The notes beneath the pieces are model-generated. The model was not told the origin of the DNA and did not search any database. It saw nothing but the letters and a program-made list of their open reading frames with translations. Below, one piece after another: positions 21,454 to 34,040 of a stretch of DNA of 64,000 nucleotides (positions within the stretch are counted from its first letter, which is position 1; every line of letters starts with the position of its first letter). Origin of the DNA: Lineus longissimus (lineage: Eukaryota > Nemertea > Pilidiophora > Heteronemertea > Lineidae); the NCBI RefSeq assembly GCF_910592395.1, contig NC_088316.1, positions 11,346,001 to 11,410,000 of the forward strand, in the 5' to 3' direction. The position numbers were made by a program, and so were the translations under genes.

Positions 21454-22363
21454 GTGAGTACTTTTTTGAATATATATAGATCTAAGTTACATGGTTGGTT
21501 TGGAAAAAGAAAATTGTTTTGATAGCGCATTCAGCTGGCAAACTTTGGAGTGCCCGGTGACATTCGCGTCAATGCAGAAACTCAACACAGTGACGGGATA
21601 ATTGGGCCGTTCCATTTTGCAATTGTCGGCTCCCTCTCCGTGACGTCATCCGTAGTTGGTCACGTGATGGTGATTCTCTATTCTGATTGAATGTATCGGT
21701 TCAGAGATTATTTTAATGGGGGTTGGAGCTTGCAATTTTGAAATATTGATTTTTTAGGGGGTTTTCCTCTGTCAAATCATGGCTGGGATTCCCAATTAGA
21801 TTACAGCTAGCGATGTCCTTTTTGCAACAACTAATGACAGATTTCTGGGTCCAAACCAGATATGTCTTCTTTATTATTCTTAGTGTGTGTCACTTGTTTT
21901 AAAGAGCTGCAGAATGAAATTATTGTTGTTTGCTGCCTTGGCATGACATGACACACTAAAGGTCTAGTCCCTTATCAGTTAGTGAGTTACATCTGTTAGT
22001 GTTAGCCTGATGGGCCTACTCAGAATTTCTTTAGGTTGGTTTGTCCCAACATTGAGTAGTAGCCTAGGCCTATCACATATTATGCATAGTATCACATATT
22101 ATGCATAGTATTCCTTTCTCCACTTGGGTTATGACTAAAGAATCTCAACATGCCTATGGTAATTAGTGGTTAAATCTCTAATGTTTTCTGTTAAGTGCAC
22201 TCTTAGTCATCATAGGAATAGGCATAGGCATACAAAATTACCTTAGCCAGGAAGTTCATAATAATCATATTGATTCAATGATTGATGGAGGCGGAACAAT
22301 AAAGAACTACTATAGTAAATTTAGATTGAGGAATTAACAAATCTTGTTTTCCTTCAGGTACTG

Positions 22364-25335
22364 ATGTCAGCATTAAGGAAGAAAAAGAAACAGCCTCCCA
22401 ACTTCCTTGGTTTGTATGCCGAAGCAGCCGGTATAAACTTGGACTCCTTGGAAACTGACGATATTCCCATTGTTCTTGAGCCCAGAAATGGTCTTGTTCT
22501 CGAGATTTTTAGGAAAGTTTGTGAACGTAAACGCCGCAATAGACCTTTTCTGAACTGGACTAATTGGTTTCGGACACTTTGCACCATTGATACTGCTGTT
22601 TCTGATGAAAATATTGAAAGTGCTTTTGAATCTTTGTTTGAGCATAGGGATAATCTAAGACGCCGACGTTTAGACAATAACAAGAAAATTCTTGATGACT
22701 CTGTTTTTGATATTAATTTGTGGCACAAGGCAGGTACTAACACTGATAGACCTGATGTTGTTGATCCTGTTGTTTATTTTCTTGATCTGGATATTACTAA
22801 TAAGAAAAAGGAACTAAAGCAACTTAGGGAAAAATGTGTTACACAGAGAAGGGAGATGTTAGTGCGGGATGTGAAGTACAGAATTAAAAATGTGAAAGAA
22901 CGGGAGCAGAGGAAAGACAATACCATCAGTCTTCTTCGGAAACAATTAAAACATTTGAAATGTCAAATTGCTGGTAAAGATGCAGAGCTCAACCGTCTTC
23001 GATCAAACAGGACATTTTGGAAACAAAAGAATCGGAAACAAATTGCTGAGCACAAGTTAAAGGTATCGAAATTGGAAGATGAGATAAAGGACCTGAACCA
23101 TAGACTGGCCATGGAGTCAGCTGACATTGCTGATAGAGTGCCAGCACTGAAGGAAGATGGTATTTTTACGGATAGTGTTCGACGATGCACGTTGGAACTC
23201 GTGTCTCTGGAAGTTGCCACAGATAAAGTAGCCGGAGTGATGAGTAGTGTCAGTAGGCAAATATTTGGTTGCGATATTCCACCAAAGTCATTCCCACAGC
23301 GCCAAAGTGTTTTGCGTATCACAGATGAGGGTCAGTACCTGGTTAAGGTTATGTATTCCGAACTTTTATTAGCTTCTGCACACTTCGGACTCCATAAAGA
23401 TGGTACATCTAGAAAGAAGAATAAGATCCTTGGCAACAACCTCACCATTGAGGGAGAAGGGGTACGACCCTTGGGATTCAGAAGAATTGCCTCTGAAACT
23501 GGTCATACCATCACAGAAACTGCCAAGCTCGAACTAATGAAGTCGCAGAATGTGGTAATACCACAATCCACCAGATTGTGCACAAGCTGTCGTATGTTAT
23601 GTCGGACAGGGCAGCAAATGAGAAACTATCAAACCGCCAGCTTTCTGAATGGAAAGATGACTTGATGACTGACTTTCCTGAGGAAACTGCTACAGTGAAG
23701 TCCTTTTTCTGCATGATACATGTTTTACTTGGGTTTCACTCATACGGGGTGAAGCACATTAGCGCAGTTCAGAAGGAGCTAGAAGATGAGGGGGTTAAGT
23801 TTGGGAGAGACGGCCATGTACCATACAGAAGAGAGGTTGCTGGACAGCGTACTGTAAAGTTTGTTGCTGATTTGCTAGGTCCTATACCAGATGAGAAGAA
23901 TGGACAACGCGACAGGTGGATGGCTTACTGTAGACTAAATAATATCAAGTCTCTGCTGGGAAACTACAAGGACAATCGATTCAATTGTCTGTTCGAAACA
24001 GCAGCCCAAGTCCTCCTGCATAAGGAAGAACTGATAGACTTCTTTGAGAAAGTTGACAGTGCCAATCTGAAAGTCAAATCGGTTCGACTAGACCTCAATG
24101 ATGAGAGAGTTGTAACAATCATTCATGTGCTCGCAGCATTGTTTTGGAAGATAACAGGGCCATATTGGGATGCTATGACCAGTGGTCATCTCAACTATCT
24201 AGAATTGTACCTTGATATTCAGCCGATGTACAATCGAATTTGTGAGTGGATGGTTAATCCATTGATACTCGTGCAAGCGGATGAAGTCCCTGTTTTCCAA
24301 CAGTTTCCAGGGAAGCGTACGTCTCCAATGTACCTGGCTGCAATGCAACCTCCTGTCCAAGAAGAATTCTTTAAAAGAGTTGCCACCGGAATACTTCAGG
24401 GCATGAAAGACTGTTGTGAAAACCAGCTGTCAGATTTCCTTACAGGATACCTTAGTCATGCATCAGCCGAGAAAGATCAGCTTCAAGTTGCATGTGCCCC
24501 ACTGCATAACATATCCAGTGAGCGTGACTTCGGCTCCCTTGATGCCAGCCAACAGCGACGGAGAAATGCTACCCTCCACTACCATACTAGTATCCTACTC
24601 CTCAAGTCAAATCGCTCCAATTTTCAGCAGTGGTTGGATAGGAAGGATAATATTGAGCAAGGGAAACTTCTTCAGAAGGCAAGGAAAGAAGGGAAGAAGC
24701 TGCGGCAGAAACACCAGTCCTTTGAAACTGAAACAAATGAGATCATTATGAGTAACTTTGAAAAAGAATGCGAGAAGAAAAAGAAGAGGGAAAACAAAAA
24801 TAACAATCCTAGAAAAGTTCCTGTGCCAAAACGAAAGAATGCCAAGCCGTTGCCGTCGCCGCCCGATTCTGAAGAAGAGAATGAGTCAGATGAGGAGCCA
24901 GACTTGCCAGACCTACCTGATATACCTGATGGATCAGATGCTGATTCTGGTGACTGGATTGCTGTGGCCTTTGACAATGGATGGTATCCAGGTAAGAGGA
25001 AAAACTTATTTTGTTATTTCATTGTTCTTTTGTTTGAACAGAATTTGTGGGCCTGGACAATTGCTAATGAATCATCCTTTATGTTTTCTTCACTGCCTTT
25101 CAGATCATGAATTAATATATTTTTCAGGGAGTGTTACCAGCACTAGCAAGGATGATATTGTGGTAGACTTCTTTGAGCCAACATCACTACCCGGTCAGTA
25201 CCAAAGACCAACAGCGAAGGATGAGATCCTGGTGGAACGAGTCTACATCTTTGCAGGACCACTCATACCTCCTGTCCCAACTAGTGGAGGACGTCTTTAC
25301 TCCCTCCCACAGTCCGATCAGGTTGAAAAAATGTA
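22364..25335 (+). pseudogene. Transposase-like gene A (multi-copy type family, one frameshift)
   Basis: Starts ATG 22364 after an acceptor. The first part is basic with a long Lys/Arg/Glu coiled coil (residues ~140-260), followed by a core with LHKDGTSRKKNK and PLGFRRIASETG. Near 23535-23577 the frame shifts. The second frame resumes with LSYVMSDRAANEKL, SFFCMIHVLLGFH and NRFNCLFETAAQVL, then an acidic DSEEENESDEE tail and DNGWYPG at a donor (24991|GTAAGA). Exon 25128-25335 adds a small tudor-like end. The spaced Asp residues in HKDGTS and SDRAAN resemble an RNase H-like DDE transposase, and I believe similar proteins are multi-copy in marine invertebrates. I cannot name the superfamily. Terminal repeats were not found around it. 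Confidence 0.55.
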
Positions 25336-26564
25336 AGAAGATTTCAAAGAAAGGTAAAATCATAGGATGCTCAACTTGTATTGCATCGTCTCTTCGAGGA
25401 AATAACAAAATAGCTTTAGCTTGCAAACATTTTATTACACAAATAGCGGTTATCATTAAGTAATTCTCTATTTTGCACGTGCACTATTGATCTGAAATTA
25501 TTGACATTTTGGATGTAACATCATTCACATTCCTGATTATTCATTGCCTTACAGGGAGGGGTGGTAATGCAGCTGCTGCTGGAGAAGTAAATGAGGTTGG
25601 AGACCTGTGCGACTGAAGATCTCCATGGACTAACGCTGGACCTAATAGTACTTGAAAGTTGACTTCATAGCTGCTGAAATATAAGGATATAAAGCTGCCA
25701 ATTAATACACGTGTGCAATGACACTTTATGGCTCTTTTCAATGACTAACATTGAATTCCTGAACTGTGAAATTGGAAGATTTGTAGATTTTCTCTCTGGA
25801 ATGTAAACAAATGACTGAATTAATGCAATATTCTTAACCTACTCTGTCATACCTTTCCATAGATATGTTACACGGCATGGTTCGTGTATCAAAAATATTT
25901 CCTCTCTTAGGATGGGCGGCGGCCATCTTGAATTTCAAAATGGCTGCCAATCTGCTGAAAATAGCAACAGAAGTGTTAATTATTGTCCTTGAACCTATAT
26001 AGAATAAGATTAAGATTATTTTTATTGATTATATGCGCAAAAATTAGTTGAATATAGGTTGTAAGAGGTTTTTATACAATTTTCAATGGGAATCCAAGAT
26101 GGCCGCCATTTAATGGATACAAATGCGTCGGACGCCATTTTTGATGTTAAAAATGGTTTCAGCACACACGTTTTGTCTAGGGACTGACTTTTTAAGTAAT
26201 TGCAGACGCTGGTATTTCCCTAGTAAATTGGTAATGATATGATGCATTCTGACCTCAAAGGTCCCTTTATTGTGGCGTAAAATCCTTTCATTGTTTTCCA
26301 GTTGATTGATTAGAAAAGGGCGTCAAATTTCAGGCACAGAAATCGTAATATCTTCAAAAGTTGTTGACCGATTTTGAAAATTCAAACAGCTTTGTAATCC
26401 TTGTCGTACTGGTTTGCCTAAGAAACCATAAAAACAACATATTTCAATATATTTAATTTTTTAAGTGGGTAAAGCTTCTTTCCTGGTGACACTATAAAGC
26501 AAAATAGTTGCAACCCCATAAATGCGCTATAAGTCCAATAATAAGTGACGGTGACCCGTTATAA
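25336..26564. other. Non-coding interval with CCATCTTG/AAGATGGC words
   Basis: Possible further 3' exon at about 25555-25590 (after TTGCCTTACAG). Between 25910 and 26130 the words GGCGGCCATCTTG, AAAATGGCTGCC and AAGATGGCCGCC recur; these are YY1-like. Nothing else recognised. Confidence 0.4.
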
Positions 26565-27451
26565 ATGTTTCGCCAGCTTCGCTTTTTTGCCGCTACGCGG
26601 CGCTTTGGGCCCTTGCGTCCAGCACATCTCAATACGCAATACTCCTTTGATAGTGGTGAAAGTGAGGATAACGATTGTCAATACATGGAATATGAAAACT
26701 ATGATGAAATAGATGAACAAAGCCCAAGGTTAGTGTATTTAAATATCTTTTTAATTTATTCCACTTTTGATGTGTTTTTTTGGGAAGTGGGGGATGGTCA
26801 TATCCCTGATAATTAGAATTACCTACAGCACATGTCCAGTCATTGGTGGAGTGATACATTGCGGCCAGGATGTTATTATTATTACAATTCAGATTGACCC
26901 CCCCCCCCCCCTCAACAGACCGAGAAAGACATGCTTGTGCTTACCATCTCATTTATTATTTTTCAGTGAACCAGAGGAAACAGAGGCAGAGCAGCTCCTA
27001 CGTCAGCCAGATGAGGATATGGCAAATAGGCAAGTCATTCTACTGTTTCTGTTAGCGGAAGTCATGTTACCCAGTTTAAGGACCGTCCATGAATCACAAT
27101 GTGTATCAATGACAATGTCCCCCATAGCATGAGATTTTGACTTTTCAAAATGTTTTCATGCTCAGAATAGGGAGGAAGGTGATACGATCTCTGATAACAT
27201 TTATAATTGCAATGTAGGTGCATGAATATAATACCTCATCCACAAACGTTAGATGGTTTGGGACAACAGACTGACTTCAATAATAACATCTTGGCAACAG
27301 TTTACCCATTCTCCCGCATGAACCTTAGGAGATGGAGGCCAAAACAAGGAAATTAATGGTAAAAAGGGTATTTTAAATGTGCTGAATTCTTTTCTCCATA
27401 ATTTCAGTGACAGTGGTGAAGCGGTATTGCTCAACATAGAAATCCCTATTA
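26565..27451 (+). CDS. Small acidic-protein gene (5' exons), exon split by a transposon
   Basis: Three exons join in a consistent phase. 26565-26728 (MFRQLRFFAATRRFG..., then SGESEDNDCQYMEYENYDE; donor GTTAGT). 26967-27029 (SEPEETEAEQLLRQPDED; donor GCAAGT, a GC-AG intron). 27408 onward (SDSGEAVLLNIEIP). Each of the two downstream exons follows TTTCAG and begins by completing a Ser codon, followed by acidic residues, which suggests exon duplication. The third exon is cut at 27451 by the 27452-33666 element and resumes at 33670-33682 with donor GTAAGT; removing the element and one TTA copy restores the same phase. The function is unknown and exons beyond 33683 were not identified. Confidence 0.55.
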
Positions 27452-27780
27452 GGCCATACTTTTTATATTTGTTGGATTACAAATCCGCCGACCATCATAT
27501 TTGAAAAAGTGAAATAAAAATAAAAGTCCCGGTAGTACGTTTTTGACGAAGTTTTTTTTTCCCGCCGATCACAAATTTCGCGCCAATCCATTTTTTTTCT
27601 CGTCGGTCGAAAAAAAGACGCCGCCGCTCAGAATATTCTTGTGTATTTTCCTCGTCATCTTCGCTCACTTGGCAACCTTGTACCCAGAATCTTTATCTAG
27701 GGGCGAGCCCAGGTCCGTATGTGTATGAAGCCTATGACCCTCGGGACGAGGTTACTGACACCACGTGACCTCCAGCAAAG

Positions 27781-30700
27781 ATGGATGGCGGGGACGAGAA
27801 GATATGGCTGTGGGTTTCTGTTTTGAAGGGGCCGTGTCTCCTCCAGAGGTCTATTCAGGAAATCTACGACCATAACCTGGTCAGTGATCTCGTTGCCCGC
27901 CTGTCAGGTGCAGATGGTGTAGATGGGCAGCCTGTGTTGAGTGTGCATTGTGGAGAGAAGCAGACAGAAAGAACAGAGATCGTCCTCAATACGCCGTTGC
28001 GTGTAGTCAAAAGCTTCGGCTTTAAAAACATTAAAATTTGGCTTAAGGCCGAAGATGTCGCCCCAGCTCCCCCTACTAGCCGTTCCATCTTTGATGTGAT
28101 GGGCAAGATGGGAGCTGTGAAGGACTTCCTGCCTCCTAAAAAGTGAGTGTCTGTGAATAGACTGTCTCTGTCATTTTCATACTGTTTAAAGTGTAGGCCT
28201 ACATACATGTGTAGTACATACTACATGCACTGTCACTGTGTCATGTCAGACATGTGTGACTGTCAGTGTCACTTTTATACTTTGTGTTGTAAAATGTAAA
28301 CATGGCGTACTGACATATTTTAGTAGTACATGTAGTATATTTTCGTCATGTAGGCCTACACACAGTGCAATTAGACGCACCCTGTGCATATTTTAATCTT
28401 CAACTGTCAGTGTCATCGTATCATCATTTCATCAATCAAGCCCTTGTTTGTGTTGTCATGTTACATGTCTGGCTTTGGACATCACTTTGATTATAAATCT
28501 ATTCTGATTATTGTTCTCTTTCAGGACTGATAATCGAGGTGATCATAAGGTTTACAACAAACTTATCGACGTAATGAAGGAAAGGAAAATTGGTTTTTCC
28601 AACCAGACCGTGAAATCAACTGGAGCGAATGTTGTACAGACTCTTTCTAACGCACTGTGGTACCTGGACTATCACCATGCCAAGTTCCAGAACAGATCAA
28701 TTGACATACCAGCACCATTCAGTCAATTCCATGGATACTATAAACATGATACATCACACAAGAAAGAACCCCAGGTAAATCTTCTGTCTGATACAATATA
28801 GTGATACAGAAGCATCAGGACCAGGAAGAAATCATTTTTGGCATTTTGTTATAGATGGTACATGTACATGTAAATCAAAGCCACGATTCAAAGCTGATAC
28901 TCTGTGAAGATAAGGGCCTACCCTGGAATGCCATTCTATGCTGGTACTGGTGTTTCAGTGCAAATTGCCTAGTATCAAAAAGTTTTTTACTTCTCGAAAA
29001 TAATAAATGATTATTTTATTTCTTCCACTTGTTTTTCAGCTGCAAGCTTCTGTCCTAAAGGAGCATATGGACCACATTGCCGAACTTCTGATGCTTCCAT
29101 GGTTCCAGCACCAGGATTTTGTGGACTTCAAACTTAGGGTCGAAGGCTTGTTGAAAGCGTTGGAGAAGTATCGGACTTTTCTCCAGGAACAACAAGTCAG
29201 ATACAATGCTGCACACCATGCATGCTACAGAGGCTGGCATCGGTTCACAACCTATATGTCATCCAATGGGAAAGAACACTTCGAGACAGACTGCAGGTAT
29301 AAATGATTGTGAAGCGCTTTGAGACTGTTTACAACAGTATATTAAAGTACTACAGTGGTCCGGTCCGGATACCGAGGTGGTCGACTATATACCGAGGGCC
29401 AGTTTAAAATGGAAATCAATGATAAAATATTCAGGACTGGTCCAAAGCGGTCCACTTAGATGAGGTGTTCCACTCACCAAGGTGGTCAACAACCGAGGTT
29501 CTACTGTATATAAGAACTCACGTTTCCTTTTTCATTTCAGGTGTTGGTGTTGTAGATAGGCGATATGAAGCACTGAACAATGATGTTTCTGAAATGGATG
29601 TATATCAGCCCCTGTCATTACTTGAGTATGAGCCAGAGGATCGATTTGAAAGGGAAAAATGGTACAAAGGATTTGCTCTTACGTTTCCAACTGAAATCTT
29701 CCAACACCATTATGGTAATTGGCTGGGTAACGTTTCCTTTGTGTGGAAATGTCCTGATGGGGATTGCGACGTTGCTGATTCGCTGGCGGCTCTGCTGAAG
29801 GCTAAGGAAATGATGCCCATCTACAGAAGAAGATCCGAAAGGAAAGCATTCATTGATCGGTACTCGAAGTCGAGTGGAGCACAGCCGGCTCTCCTTCGTG
29901 ATGCTTTTCGATACCTCACAGGTGATTGTGCTGCCGCTGAATCCAGCAAGCAGGCTGAGGTTGATTAACGTGTGACAGAGTTTCTTTTCCTGTCTGGGGA
30001 TGATGAACTATTTCAGGATATGCGCATCAATAATGGCAGGCCCAACGACACGAAATTTGATCCATTCTGGGATGCACTTGGAAGATACTTAGATGAACAT
30101 AGTGTTGTCGATGAAAGACGGGATGGCGCCGTTGCATACATGCCTTTGGCATTGTCTGTAGAGGATCTCTGTCGCCAGGTTCTTGCCACTCTACCAGAGG
30201 GTACTCCCGTATATTCATCGTCATGGGTGAGGTTCAATTTCTGGCCGTCAAACGCGTACACAAGAACAGCAATGAATTACACCGGACAGTTCAATGTGCA
30301 CTTTTAGAGTCCAACAGAGAATGTTGAGGGCTACTCATGTCGATGCCAGATATGTGGCCTGCCAATTCCGGCTCATGAAGGCCATGGCCATTAGATACCG
30401 CGACCACACCAGTTTCACCTGCGTCAATGATGAAGCTATCATCCCAATTGGTGAACCTGATTTGCACATCGCGACCAGTGTCAGACCGCACAATTCTGCA
30501 CTGGTAGCTGGAGGAGAAGCTCTACCAGCTCTGGACCATGACTCTCATATTTGTGGTGTTGTCCCGTCAGTCCTTTTCAAGGTTCACATTCCAGCTGATG
30601 AATCTGGTTCATTCTACTCCGGGGATGTGCACGTCACTCTGAAAGACAAGGTTTTTGAACCTTCAAATGGTGCAAGACATGCTGCTGAAATAAGTGAAAT

Positions 30701-32295
30701 ACTTCGAAGTGCTCAATCAAACGGATTGGAACAGGCATTGGACTTGGAGACTCCCATTCTCTTCCTATTCTCAGATGGAGGGCCCGACCATCGCACCACG
30801 TACAAATCCGTCCAAGTTGCTTCCATTGCCATCTTCAGTGCTCTTGACTTGGATCTGTTAGTGACCGCACGAACAGCTCCATGTCAGAGTTATATGAACC
30901 CTGCCGAAAGAATTATGAGTCTGCTAAATCTTGGCCTCCAGCATATGTCAACTGCTCGGCCTAGAATGCGAAGTGATGCCCAGGAACATAAGATGAAAAG
31001 TTCGACCGGTCTGAGCCGAGTGAGAAATGAGAGTGAAAGGGATCCCACCTTCAAGATCAACCTGCAGGAGAGTGTGAAGTCCGTGATAGATGTTATAGCT
31101 GCTAGATTCAACCGGCTTCGATGGAAGGAGCAGGATGTTACCACTCACCAGGCTGCAACACAAGATGCAATAGATAACATCATGGATCTTGTGAAGGTCA
31201 TTGATGAAGACGTCGACCTCAGCCGCCTCCAAGCCAAAGATGTCACGCGTTACAAGAGTCTGACAGCTTTCATGAAGGGTCATTGTCAAGAAAGGACTTA
31301 CACATTTCAGGTACTAGTATTAATAAAATATAGTCCCTAAAAGTGTTTCTGGTCCACTGTTTATTTTCAAGCCATTTTCCTGGTTCTGTGTAAAGTATTA
31401 ACTACATTTTCATGTATTTTTTCAGGTAAATAAATAAATGTTCCGACCCAGCCTGTGGCTTCTGCACTATGAATGGTCCACGTCTACCTCCAGATGTATT
31501 TGCAGAGTTGTCTTTTCTACCTGATCCAGTCATCAATGAAGAAACTGGCAAGTTCCTGGCCTTTGATGAAGTGTATGGAACTGAGACCTCCGAGAAGGCG
31601 TGTCCGAGCTAAACTGCAAAACCACAACTATCCGAGCATGACAAAGACAACCATGGCCTCCTTATTACTGGTAAGTATCTTCCTATAGTGTCCGGTCTTC
31701 TGCAAACTCATGTCATTGACTAAAGATGATAGTGTTTGACAATATGAATGCCAAATTAAATGCTTGTCCCTCTATTTCAGCCAAAGTGAGACAGTTCATC
31801 AACTGCAGTGTCTGTGACAAAAGGAGGGTGATCTACTCCAGGGTGAAGCTCACTAGGCCGCAGGAGACCATGCTCGTTAGGATCAAGGAGGAAACGATCT
31901 ACACCTGTGGTGAATCCCTTCTGCCGAGGCCCATCCAGCGTTCAAGGAAGTTGTTGTCAAAGAAAGTTTGACCTGTGAGTCTCCGATTGAGATTCCCTAC
32001 TATTCAGGTATGTACCAACAATGTATCCTGTCTTGTAACAAGGCAAGTAGCAGTATACCAGTACATGTATTTGTCTTCTTTTCCTAAATCAAGTCTTGCC
32101 TTTTTTTCAGGGCAGTCATTCGTGGATATTTGCTTCAACTGCGGAAGCGAAGAAGTAGTACAGACTGACGAAACATCACAGTTGCAGGAGGAATGGGGCA
32201 TTGTTCGCCCAATATGCCAAGGCTGTTTAGACAAGGGGCTTCAGCCTAAAACGAGGAGCGCAGTCCAAGTAGGGAAGAAACAAAGAAGGAAATAG
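27781..32295 (+). pseudogene. Transposase-like gene B (DDE motif, zinc-binding C-terminus), decayed
   Basis: Exons: 27781-28142, 28525-28774, 29040-29296, 29560-31310, 31426-31670, 31781-32007, 32111-32295, with consistent phases. The core has spaced acidic residues in FTCVNDEAIIPIGEP, FLFSDGGPDHRTTY and YMNPAERIMSLLN, a D-D-E pattern suggesting an RNase H-like transposase. Later exons carry Cys pairs: CSDPACGFC, NCSVCDKRR, CFNCGSEE and ICQGCLDKG. Damage: TAA at about 29966, an extra T near 30302, TAA at about 31611 and a frameshift near 31938. It sits inside 27452-33666 and is probably its mobility gene. I believe related proteins occur as multi-copy families in sponges, cnidarians and echinoderms, but the superfamily name is unknown to me. 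Confidence 0.65.
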
Positions 32296-33150
32296 GACTC
32301 TTAAAATATATAGTGTCAACATTCATTTGCGGGCAAGTTAGTACAGGATCTCTATCCATGATGAAATAGACCTTGTCAATATGATTTAGCCTTCTGATAT
32401 ACTAGTATTTTAAACATGTTTTAGAAGTGTATACTCTGCCAAAATTTGTTTAATATGTGGAAATGTGCAAATGTGTGCACTAGTCTTCTTTCTGAGTATT
32501 GTTATTAAATATTACATGTAGGTTTCAATACAACATCTTGAGTGTATCGAATCGGTTTCTGGCATTTTATATACACTCCCAAAATTACTTTCTGGGCCAT
32601 TTTATCTCACAAACCTCCTTGCAAAAAGACCACTGTAACAATTTCGCAAATTTTAGTTGTGAAATTGTCTCAGGGGTCTAGCAAGAGGGTTTGCACACAC
32701 CCTGTAGAGGCTGTGAAGAACACCCCTGGCCATTGTTGAATCGAGAAGTTTCTTGCCTTGATTTATTTGACCGGGCTTATTTATTTATTTATTTTTAGGG
32801 ATTTTCTGAGTAGATTCCTTGTATACAAACCCTAACAACAAACAAACTCCTTGATAATCTGACATAACTGGTGTGGTATTCATTTGATTATGTTTCCATG
32901 TATGGCCCAGAAAGATATTTTTGGACTGGCTCCATGCCTATCTCTGCTCAAGTAAATACTTTGATTTTTTCTGATATACTAGTAGTGTACAACTACAAGT
33001 ATTCTGCCAGATGTATACTGCGATGTGCAAATGTGTGAACTAGTCCACTAGAAAACTATGTACTATTATGAATTTAGAAAATGTCTGAATGTTGTAAGTT
33101 CTCTTTAAATCATCAAAACTCATACATGTAGTCACAATTTGTGAAGTTTC

Positions 33151-33432
33151 ATCTCTCAATACTGTTGATAGTGAGATGTCTATTGCTGTTTTATATAGGC
33201 TCCATGCCTGTTTGTGTTCTAAGTTGTATGATCTCTGAATACTGCTGATAGTGAGATGTCTATTGCTGTTTTATATAGGCTCCATGCCTGTTTGTGTTCT
33301 AAGTTGTATGATCTCTCAATACTGCTGATAGTGAGATGTCTATTGCTGTTTTATAAAGGCTCCATGCCTGTTTGTGTTCTAAGTTGTATGATCTCTCAAT
33401 ACTGCTGATAGTGAGATGTCTATTGCTGTTAT
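33151..33432. repeat. 80-bp tandem repeat, ~3.5 copies
   Basis: Units start at 33151, 33231, 33311 and 33391 with ATCTCTCAATACTGCTGATA, and contain AGGCTCCATGCCTG. Copies are nearly identical. It lies in the 3' part of the 27452-33666 element. Confidence 0.9.
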
Positions 33433-33682
33433 AGCCTTCATGTGTTTCATGCATACTTTTCAAATTAAATACTTTAATTTTATTTCATTTTAGACTTTTT
33501 TTATTCCCCCCCCCCCCTAGTATTTCTCACAATCATTTGTCCGATACAAAACGGAATGAAAATAAAAGTCCACAAATCGGATTTTTATTTTTATTTTTAT
33601 TCCCCCCCTCTACCATGGTTTTGGAGATGAAAATGTTGTAATCCAACAAATATAAAAAGTATGGCCTTATTGGCAATGTCGA

Positions 33683-33999
33683 GTAAGTAATCTAATTTTT
33701 GTTTTTGTGCTGATTAGGTCTCAAATTGTCAGTGCATGCTTTATGGGGGTTTTCTGCTATAGGCCTGCTCATAGTCATAGCTCTTGACTTTTTTCAAGTG
33801 GTGATCCTCGAAACTAATCTTTTGTGCACCAGTCACAGGGCCATGACATGCATATTTTAATCCCTTCACAGTGAACTGTTTTCTCAAACTTATTGCAAAA
33901 CCGTTTTGACTTCCAAGCTCAGTCATTCAGATATACAGTATGTAGGTCCATGCATGACACGGTTTGCAACTGACCACATATAACATATAACATGTAGTA
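33683..33999. other. Intronic or intergenic interval
   Basis: Follows the GTAAGT donor at 33683 of the interrupted acidic-protein exon. No coding signal seen before the next element boundary. Confidence 0.35.
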
Positions 34000-34040
34000 G
34001 ACTATAAGGGTCACGTGACAAATGCAGACTGCAGACTGCA

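Larger units (their letters stand above)
27452..33666 (+). mobile_element. 6.2 kb DNA transposon carrying transposase-like gene B
   Basis: The ends are perfect inverted repeats over 29 bp starting GGCCATACTTTTTATATTTG. They are flanked by TTA on both sides (27449-27451 and 33667-33669). Subterminal A/T-rich words (AAATAAAAGTCC) also recur at both ends. The element encloses the multi-exon gene 27781-32295 and an 80-bp repeat array. A 3-bp TTA duplication is typical of PIF/Harbinger, but the encoded protein does not look like a Harbinger transposase, so the superfamily is open. Confidence 0.85.
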
